The position numbers and the translations under genes were made by a program. DNA of 5,211 nt from Bacteroidales bacterium Bact_07. Its GTDB lineage: Bacteria > Bacteroidota > Bacteroidia > Bacteroidales > Tenuifilaceae. The notes below the pieces were generated by a model. The model ran no database searches, had not been told where the DNA came from, and saw only the letters and a list, made by a program, of their open reading frames with translations. Below, piece by piece: positions 1-5,211 of this stretch. How positions within the stretch are numbered: position 1 is the stretch's first letter; each line of letters starts with the position of its first letter. The DNA lies in NCBI GenBank assembly GCA_001603415.1, contig LUYY01000058.1, positions 1 to 5,211 of the forward strand, written 5' to 3'.

Positions 1-1583
1 AAAGTGAAATCTTGGCTTAAGAGGTAGTTTTTAACCAATCGGGGTTCTATCAGCCTTACCTCACCAACTTTACGGATGCTAAGTTGGTAATCGCTGTTGA
101 ACTTGGTAAGAATAGCAGTTATTTTACCACGTCCACGGGGAAGTTCAACTCCTGCAAAATTGGCGTAGTTGCTGGTTCTAACTATAATTGTTCTTCCGGT
201 AGTTACCTCCTCCACGATTCTGTTTGTGGTTGCGGCACTTTCAGCGTAGGTTTTACCCATTTCGTAATCGGCAAACTGAACGCCTGAAAGGGTGACAACT
301 TTTCCAATTAGGTTGTTATTGAGTTGCGAGATTGAAATTTCGGTTTCGCTAACCGGATTACCGGTGCTAATTACAAAAACCTTTTTGTAAAAATCGCTTG
401 CAGGTAGCCTGCCAATTGAGCCACTATAATTACCGCCAAGTTGTATTACCCCACCGTAGGTCCCCATGTAAAGGTCCTTGCAGTTAACCCTTATTTTGGT
501 TCCAACGGGGAAGTCGGTATAAAGGCCTGCAACATCAATCTTAAATTCAATGGCTCCCGTTTCATCTTCAATAAAGAGCTGTTTATACAAATTTCCCGAT
601 TCATCGTTTGCGGTTACTATACCCTCAATTATCAAATCGTAAGGAATTTTGTAAAGTTGTGAACCATCGTAGAAAAGTTTTAGCTGCTCAATGGTAGTAT
701 TCTTTAAGGGTGTCTCGGAGCCAAAACGGGGTTGATCAAACTTTACATCCAGTGTATCGCGAATAAGTAGTTGGTAAGTGCTACCAAAAATGCTAAGGAC
801 ACCTGTTATGGAACCGCTGCCACTTGGCACCTGGCTTTTGGTAAACTTAGCGTAACCGCTAGTTCTCAGGATGATTTGGTTCCCATTTTGGTCAACAAGG
901 ATACGGTTTGTGGTTACCCCAGGAATACTGTAGGTTGCAGCAGGGTTCCAGAATTGAACGCCCTCCAGTTTCACCAGTTTTTGAACTTTATCGGTGCTTA
1001 GGGTTGAAATGGTAATAGTTTCAGGTTGAATGCTTATTTTATCGCCGGGCACCTGAACCGTTTTGGAAACCGTTGAGGGATCGATACCGGTAACCTTTAG
1101 TACTCCACCATCGGTATAACCTAAGCCTATTTGGTACATACCATTATAGTTGTCAATGGCAAGATCGTTTACCTTGACTAATACCCTTTTACCGGGTTTT
1201 AACCCGTAGGTTGCGTAAAGATCGCTGCTATTAATTTTTAAATCGATACCTCCGGTTTCATCGGCAATGGAAACTGTTTCGTAGAAATTCCCAGCAGAAT
1301 CGCTCGAAAGTACATAGGCATCAATAAATATCCCCGAAAGCGAGTCTCTCACACTCTCATCGTAAACCTTTGTCCAGTAATCAGCTGGCGCAACATCTTT
1401 AATGATTGCAGGCTTAGCATTATAGAGAGTCTTTAATTGGGCAATGGTTATGCTCTTTTTCCAGGTGGCAACCTTACTGTAAACAGGAGGTGTATCAAAC
1501 TCTTCCTTTACGCAGGAGCCATTTACCAGAACTAACCCAGCAAGGGCAAGTATGGCAAGTATTATAAAATATTTCCTTTTCAT
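1..1583 (-). CDS. Tandem DUF5689-type lipoprotein, 3' end cut by window edge
   Basis: Partial gene: the frame is open for 527 codons from the ATG at 1583 to position 3 and continues past the window start. The N-terminus is a lipoprotein signal (MKRK, hydrophobic run, VNGSC with Cys24), followed by VKEEFD, an acidic stretch resembling the surface-export signal of Bacteroidota lipoproteins. Two DUF5689-type modules follow at about residues 44-282 and 295-511, each with the pattern EDETG/ADETG + GI or AI, a QLG or QIGLG end to the first half, and a second half with RTSxYAxF and YQLLIRD or YQLSIRK. After module 2 the text NYLLSQDFT begins a new segment. In related proteins a jelly-roll (choice-of-anchor J type) domain often starts this way, but too little is visible to assign it. 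The start has a strong AGGGAGG ribosome site and lies 15 nt from the previous stop. Likely a surface binding protein serving the upstream receptor (inference); no catalytic motif is visible. Confidence 0.9.
   Translation of the reverse strand, partial: MKRKYFIILAILALAGLVLVNGSCVKEEFDTPPVYSKVATWKKSITIAQLKTLYNAKPAIIKDVAPADYWTKVYDESVRDSLSGIFIDAYVLSSDSAGNFYETVSIADETGGIDLKINSSDLYATYGLKPGKRVLVKVNDLAIDNYNGMYQIGLGYTDGGVLKVTGIDPSTVSKTVQVPGDKISIQPETITISTLSTDKVQKLVKLEGVQFWNPAATYSIPGVTTNRILVDQNGNQIILRTSGYAKFTKSQVPSGSGSITGVLSIFGSTYQLLIRDTLDVKFDQPRFGSETPLKNTTIEQLKLFYDGSQLYKIPYDLIIEGIVTANDESGNLYKQLFIEDETGAIEFKIDVAGLYTDFPVGTKIRVNCKDLYMGTYGGVIQLGGNYSGSIGRLPASDFYKKVFVISTGNPVSETEISISQLNNNLIGKVVTLSGVQFADYEMGKTYAESAATTNRIVEEVTTGRTIIVRTSNYANFAGVELPRGRGKITAILTKFNSDYQLSIRKVGEVRLIEPRLVKNYLLSQDFT
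51..701 (-). repeat. DUF5689-type module, copy C (second module of the tandem lipoprotein)
   Basis: Protein-level repeat unit, about residues 295-511. It begins NTTIEQLKLFYDG, first lobe IIEGIVTANDESGNLY, EDETGAIEFKI, GTYGGVIQLG, second lobe VVTLSGVQF, VRTSNYANFAG, YQLSIRKVGEV. By hand alignment its first lobe matches copy A at 37 of 67 positions without gaps, clearly closer than it matches copy B in the same protein. Confidence 0.75.
738..1454 (-). repeat. DUF5689-type module, copy B (first module of the tandem lipoprotein)
   Basis: Protein-level repeat unit, about residues 44-282. It begins SITIAQLKTLY, then carries a longer, divergent insert (around residues 56-82) before the first lobe (AYVLSSDSAGNFY, ADETGGIDLKI, MYQIGLG). 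The second lobe has LVKLEGVQF, LRTSGYAKF, GSITGVLSIFGSTYQLLIRD. It is the most divergent of the three copies in its first half but close to copy A in its second half. Confidence 0.72.
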
Positions 1584-1591
1584 AAGCTTTT

Positions 1592-1598
1592 CCTCCCT
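1592..1598 (-). promoter_or_regulatory. Strong Shine-Dalgarno site for the tandem-module lipoprotein gene
   Basis: On the minus strand AGGGAGG lies eight bases (AAAAGCTT) before the ATG at 1583, directly after the TAA of the preceding gene. It decides the start of the truncated lipoprotein gene. It stands out because the other two genes in the window have A/T-rich leaders without such a motif, which is the usual state in Bacteroidota. Confidence 0.75.
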
Positions 1599-2462
1599 TT
1601 ACTGTTGACACCTATTGTTTGTAAAATTGATATCGTTCAAATCGCGCATGAGCAGCTGGTATGTACCCTTGTAGTAGGTTAAGATACCGGTTATGGTGCC
1701 GTTTTTAGTGGCAATTTTAGTTCCGGCAAAACGAGAAAAACCGCTGGTGCGAAGCACTATGGTACTTGAATAGGCTTGGCCGCACGATACAAGGGTATGA
1801 TTTATGGTTACCTTATTCACATTGTCGGCATAGGTGTAAACATTGCCGGTAATGGGCGAAATGGTATCCTTTATCTGGGTGTTTTCAAACTTAACCAGTC
1901 GTCCAATATTGGTTTGGATAAGTAGGGCGGGAGTCATTGTTAGGGGAGTTACCTCAACTAACTGTTTTCCCTTTCTAAACACATGCTGGCGAATTATGGG
2001 ATCGCCTTCGAGCCCGCTAATTTCCCAATTCCCATTATTGTTGTAAATGGAACCAAGCTGTATTTGCCCGCCATAATCGCCAAGGTACAGGTTGTTGCAG
2101 TAAACCACAACCTTTTGACCGCGTTTATAGTCGTTGTATAGCGATGTTTTATTGAGCTTTAGCTCAATGGCGCCGGTTGCATCCTGAATGAAAATGCTTT
2201 TGTAGAAATTTCCTTCCTTATCATCGGAGGTTACTACCCCCTCAATGATGATGGAGTCGCGCTGGAAGAAGGTATTCTCGTTTAGCTGGTATAATTCCCC
2301 GGGGTACATAGCCTTTAGCTCGGCAATGGTAGTATTGGCTACAAGCGTTGTTGAATCGACCCTGGGTTCAACGTTATCAAAGGTGAAATCCACGCATCCG
2401 GGAGCCGCTAACATAAGTGCTCCGGCCGTAAGGATTGTGAGTATAAATGCTGTTTTTCTCAT
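1599..2462 (-). CDS. DUF5689-type OB-fold-like lipoprotein, single module
   Basis: Probable secreted, lipid-anchored binding protein of 287 aa with no visible enzyme motif. Seen: a lipoprotein signal peptide (MRK, hydrophobic run, then LAAPGC with Cys23 as the likely lipidated residue), a linker, and one DUF5689-type module at about residues 44-280. The first half of the module (about 71-137) has the pattern IIIEGVVTSDD...IFIQDATGAIEL...GQIQLG, which resembles an OB fold. The second half (about 187-280) has LRTSGFSRFAG, GTITGILTYYKGTYQLLMRD. I chose the ATG at 2462; an in-frame TTG at 2471 would add three residues (MVK) but puts nothing useful in front of the signal peptide. The leader has no Shine-Dalgarno motif. 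It lies 20 nt after the receptor and 15 nt before a longer paralogue, so co-expression is likely. Assignment to DUF5689 rests on recalled family features, not a profile search. Confidence 0.86.
   Translation of the reverse strand: MRKTAFILTILTAGALMLAAPGCVDFTFDNVEPRVDSTTLVANTTIAELKAMYPGELYQLNENTFFQRDSIIIEGVVTSDDKEGNFYKSIFIQDATGAIELKLNKTSLYNDYKRGQKVVVYCNNLYLGDYGGQIQLGSIYNNNGNWEISGLEGDPIIRQHVFRKGKQLVEVTPLTMTPALLIQTNIGRLVKFENTQIKDTISPITGNVYTYADNVNKVTINHTLVSCGQAYSSTIVLRTSGFSRFAGTKIATKNGTITGILTYYKGTYQLLMRDLNDINFTNNRCQQ
1623..2333 (-). repeat. DUF5689-type module, copy A (single-module lipoprotein)
   Basis: Protein-level repeat unit, about residues 44-280 of the 287-aa lipoprotein. It begins TTIAELKAMY, has a first lobe with GVVTSDD and DATGAIEL and ending GGQIQLG, then a second lobe with LRTSGFSRFAG and GTYQLLMRDLNDI. 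It is homologous to the two copies in the next gene. The similarity is seen in the protein, not as a long DNA repeat. Boundaries are approximate. Confidence 0.75.
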
Positions 2463-2482
2463 CTTTACCAAATTAATTCGTT

Positions 2483-5200
2483 TTAAAATCTGAGACCTAA
2501 AATCAAGAAGTATGTACGACCAAAACCGTAGAAATACTTAGGAGGGAACTTGTTTGATGTTTGCTCGGTAATTGAGTATCGAGCCTGCTCAAAACCTCCG
2601 GTTCTGAAATCGGTTTTGTCAAGAATGTTTGTAACCTGGAAGTTTAGGTTGATAAAGTACGATTTATACCTCCACGATTTACCAATGTTAGCATCAATAA
2701 GCATTGCCGATGGCATTTTTTCCTGTCGGGTAAGGGCATCGCGACGGGGATCGTTAGGTTCAAGACCCTGTAAAGCCTCGGCAGTACGCTTGCCCGGTGC
2801 AAAATCGATATAGGAATGATCGTAGTAGCTTACCTCAGCACCTAAGAACCAGTACTTAGGCGAAGCATACCTTAAACCAAGCATTGCTGCGGTTTGAGGA
2901 GTGTTGGGTACATAGAAGTTCTTGATGTAAACCACTTGATCCTGCTGGAGCACCGTTCCTAAGTTATCCTGTGTAACTGTAGCCAAAGGTCTCGATGTAA
3001 ACTGGTACGAACCCAGAGATGCTGCAGTATTAAGGGTTAGTGTGGTGGAAAGTTTAATCTCGGCACCAACCTCAACACCCTTATGAACCTTATCAATGCC
3101 ACGCATGGTATAGTTTATGAAGGTACGGTAGGTATCATCGTAAAACGATTTGAGCTCGGTTTGATCCATAAACTTGGTATAGTATGCTGACACCCTTGCC
3201 TTGATGTAAGGGGTGCGAAGGTTGTAGTTTACATCAACAGCGGCAATGCGCTCGCTGGTTAAGCCGGGAATAACAAAGTTGCATGTTCGGGGCGAAATGT
3301 AAGCGTTACGGAAAAATGGCGCACGGGTGAGGTAGGCAAAGTTAGCATCGAGGTAGTGGCGTCCGGTTATTTTCCACATGGCACCGGTTTTTACACCGTA
3401 GTTGTTGAATACCTGTTTTGGGGAATCGCCCTTAGAGTTATCGGGGAAACGGCCATTTCGCATGTTACCGGTACGCCAAAATTCGTTATAGCTATAGTTT
3501 GCTCCGGCATATAAATCAACGCGGTTAAGGGTATAGTTGGCCACAGCCCAAACATTACCATTGTTTACGTTTGCATCGTAATCGTAACCAAAAGTATCGC
3601 CAACCTTAACCTTACGATTGGGATTATCCAAATCGTTCTGGGCGAGGCTATCGTTACCAAAGAAATCACGCTCAACAAACTGGTCAATGTCCAACCAGTA
3701 CTGGCCTCCCAGTAGATCGTCGATGCGTTTGTAATTTTTCCCCTTATAGATTGATGCGTCAATACCGCCATTTACTTTAAGTTCGGGGAGAATATTCCAG
3801 TTAACAACACTTGAAAAAGTGAATTGGCGTGAGTCGGTAATCCTGTTCTCAACAATATACTTTGAACGCAAGCTGTCGTTAGCATCTTTGCTGTTGTAGT
3901 TTACCTGGTACATATAATCCCAGTCAAGCTGACTAACGGAGGCGTCGTTACGGAAAGCATCGGCTAACTGGCTAATAACCGATGGATCAGAGTCAGCCCA
4001 GTAGCTGGGGAGTTTACGGTAGTAATCAGGGCGAGGATCCTGAGCGTCGTACCAGTTAAGTCCGGTTGTTTGATATGTGCCAAATGAGAATCCTGCTGTT
4101 GAGGTTAGCTTTAGGTTTGAGTTGATATCCCAGTAATGGTTAAGAATAAAGGTAGGCTCTTGCTGGAACCGAATGCGGGCATTGCGCTTCTCACCATTTT
4201 GGTAGCCCCAGTTGGGGTTGTAAAAGTTTGTTCCGGCAAGGTTGTTTGCCTCATCGGTCGATACCCCTTGCATACCCCTTTTAATGGGGGCATTAAAGGT
4301 GGTAAAGGCAACCGAGTGCTTATTGTTGAACTTCTTTTCAATGCCGATGAAGTAAGCCCAAGCATCGTAGTTTGTTCCTTCAACGTAGCCTTCCTCAGCC
4401 CAACGGCGCGAGCCGCTTATGGTAAAAGCTACCCCATTCTCCATTAACCCGGTTGAATGGGTAAACATGAGCCTGTTGGTGTAGGTGCGGTTACTTGAAG
4501 CGTACGAAATTCGAGTTCCTGTGCGTTGCTGCGATGCTCTTACATTCAAGAATGTTGCTCCGCCAAGTCCTCCGAACGACCAGTCGGTTGGGGTTAATCC
4601 ATTTCGCGATTCCCTGTTTCGGGTAACATCGTTTAACCCTCCCCACGAACTCCATCCGGCAAAGCCGCTTTCGGGGTCGTTAACAGGAACACCATTCATG
4701 AAGAGTAGGGAGTATTCAGGCTCGTATCCCCTAATGTTAAAACGGGCAGCACTAAAGGTAAAAGAGGCCGCCGAAGAAAACGCATCGTTTTGTGATTGGA
4801 GGAGCCCGCTTACAGCCTGCCCCTTCGACTCACTCTCCAAATCGTCGAGCGAAACGGTTACCTCATTAAAGGTTCCGTATGCATCATCGGCTAAACCACG
4901 CTTCATAAGAACATCGGGTAACTGAACATCATTCTCAATGGTTACCTCTGCCTCAACGGTTTGGTAGCCCGAAAGAATGTAATCGACAATGTACTTCCCA
5001 GCTTGTATGCCTGTAAACTGGTAGTAGCCATTGGCATCGGTGGTTACTGTTTGATTTGTTCCTACAACTTGAACGGTAACCCCGGGAATCGCACTCCCGT
5101 TTTGGGAATCCTTTACATACCCGCTCACGCTATGTTGAGCAAGCACACTGGTTGCGCTTAAAGAAAGCCCAACCATCAATAATAAAAGTAATCGCCTCAT
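2483..5200 (-). CDS. TonB-dependent outer-membrane receptor with carboxypeptidase-D-like regulatory domain
   Basis: Predicted TonB-energised importer of the outer membrane, 905 aa and complete. Seen: a Sec signal peptide (residues 1-21, run of Leu, cleavage after VLA before Q22); a carboxypeptidase-D-like regulatory domain at about 25-100 (VSGYVKD, IPGVTVQVVGT, TDANGYYQF, GKY); a plug at about 115-222 containing FNIRGYEPEYSLLFMNGVPV; and an aromatic-rich beta-barrel from about 225 to the C-terminus, which ends in LGLRF with the terminal Phe typical of barrel proteins. NILD near the C-terminus is also common in such receptors. The ATG at 5200 is fixed by an in-frame TAA at 5206-5204; its leader is A/T-rich without a Shine-Dalgarno motif. 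It is the first visible gene of a three-gene minus-strand set, and the next gene starts 20 nt after its stop. No SusD-like partner is visible. The substrate cannot be read from sequence; neighbours suggest a non-glycan ligand (inference). Confidence 0.95.
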   Translation of the reverse strand: MRRLLLLLMVGLSLSATSVLAQHSVSGYVKDSQNGSAIPGVTVQVVGTNQTVTTDANGYYQFTGIQAGKYIVDYILSGYQTVEAEVTIENDVQLPDVLMKRGLADDAYGTFNEVTVSLDDLESESKGQAVSGLLQSQNDAFSSAASFTFSAARFNIRGYEPEYSLLFMNGVPVNDPESGFAGWSSWGGLNDVTRNRESRNGLTPTDWSFGGLGGATFLNVRASQQRTGTRISYASSNRTYTNRLMFTHSTGLMENGVAFTISGSRRWAEEGYVEGTNYDAWAYFIGIEKKFNNKHSVAFTTFNAPIKRGMQGVSTDEANNLAGTNFYNPNWGYQNGEKRNARIRFQQEPTFILNHYWDINSNLKLTSTAGFSFGTYQTTGLNWYDAQDPRPDYYRKLPSYWADSDPSVISQLADAFRNDASVSQLDWDYMYQVNYNSKDANDSLRSKYIVENRITDSRQFTFSSVVNWNILPELKVNGGIDASIYKGKNYKRIDDLLGGQYWLDIDQFVERDFFGNDSLAQNDLDNPNRKVKVGDTFGYDYDANVNNGNVWAVANYTLNRVDLYAGANYSYNEFWRTGNMRNGRFPDNSKGDSPKQVFNNYGVKTGAMWKITGRHYLDANFAYLTRAPFFRNAYISPRTCNFVIPGLTSERIAAVDVNYNLRTPYIKARVSAYYTKFMDQTELKSFYDDTYRTFINYTMRGIDKVHKGVEVGAEIKLSTTLTLNTAASLGSYQFTSRPLATVTQDNLGTVLQQDQVVYIKNFYVPNTPQTAAMLGLRYASPKYWFLGAEVSYYDHSYIDFAPGKRTAEALQGLEPNDPRRDALTRQEKMPSAMLIDANIGKSWRYKSYFINLNFQVTNILDKTDFRTGGFEQARYSITEQTSNKFPPKYFYGFGRTYFLILGLRF

Positions 5201-5211
5201 TAATTATTTAG

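Noticed and set aside
84..1001. Three short plus-strand frames (84-287, 441-662, 771-1001) that could be read as small genes
   Set aside because: They lie opposite the continuous 527-codon lipoprotein frame, have no recognisable domain, and are shadows of its coding bias.
1584..1598. Terminator or internal promoter between the second and third genes
   Set aside because: The gap is 15 bases and is taken up by the ribosome site; there is no hairpin or room for promoter elements.
1..2462. SusD-like glycan-binding partner for the receptor
   Set aside because: Neither lipoprotein has the helical repeat character or length pattern of SusD; both are beta-rich modules of DUF5689 type.
2463..2471. 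TTG at 2471 as the start of the 287-aa lipoprotein, adding three residues
   Set aside because: The ATG at 2462 starts directly with the basic n-region of the signal peptide (MRK), and a TTG start with no ribosome site is less likely.
1843..2493. Plus-strand frames at 1843-2046 and 2245-2493
   Set aside because: Antisense to the 287-aa lipoprotein, no homology-like motifs and no plausible ribosome site; the minus-strand frame has signal peptide, domain and operon context.
4280..4297. Perfect inverted repeat with 7-bp arms (TTTAATG / CATTAAA) and a 4-base G loop
   Set aside because: It lies in the middle of the receptor coding region, has no following T run on the transcribed strand, and a single repeat of this size is expected by chance in a window this long.
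2550..5161. Frames inside the receptor gene on both strands (for example 4136-4447 and 4485-4925 plus; 3565-3771 and 4111-4383 minus)
   Set aside because: All are out-of-frame readings of the receptor, which is supported from signal peptide to terminal Phe.

Overview
The window looks like chromosomal DNA of a Bacteroidota bacterium, probably Bacteroidales-like. The evidence is a TonB-dependent receptor with an N-terminal carboxypeptidase-D-like regulatory domain, DUF5689-type lipoproteins, lipobox-adjacent acidic export signals and A/T-rich leaders without Shine-Dalgarno motifs. A genus cannot be named from this sequence alone. Everything supportable lies on the minus strand, so the window is read from right to left.

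Layout in transcription order: (1) 5200-2483, a complete 905-aa TonB-dependent outer-membrane receptor; (2) after a 20-nt gap, 2462-1599, a complete 287-aa lipoprotein with one DUF5689-type module; (3) after a 15-nt gap, 1583 to beyond the left edge, a longer lipoprotein with two tandem DUF5689-type modules. Gene 3 is open for 527 codons and cut off by the window start just as a new C-terminal segment begins. The short gaps, shared strand and absence of room for terminators or promoters indicate one operon. Its promoter lies upstream of 5211 and its end lies left of position 1, both outside the window. There is no gene-free stretch longer than 20 bases apart from the 11 bases at the right edge. 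I see no RNA genes, mobile elements or CRISPR.

How the genes may work together: the receptor would import a ligand across the outer membrane using TonB energy. The two lipoproteins, probably displayed on the cell surface, occupy the place a SusD-type partner has in glycan uptake operons, but they are not SusD-like. Their modules read as beta-rich, OB-fold-like units (three modules in two genes, each apparently two-lobed). OB folds of this kind occur in secreted nucleases such as Bacillus YhcR. A role in capture of extracellular nucleic acid, nucleotide or phosphate is therefore a reasonable hypothesis, but the sequence does not prove it.
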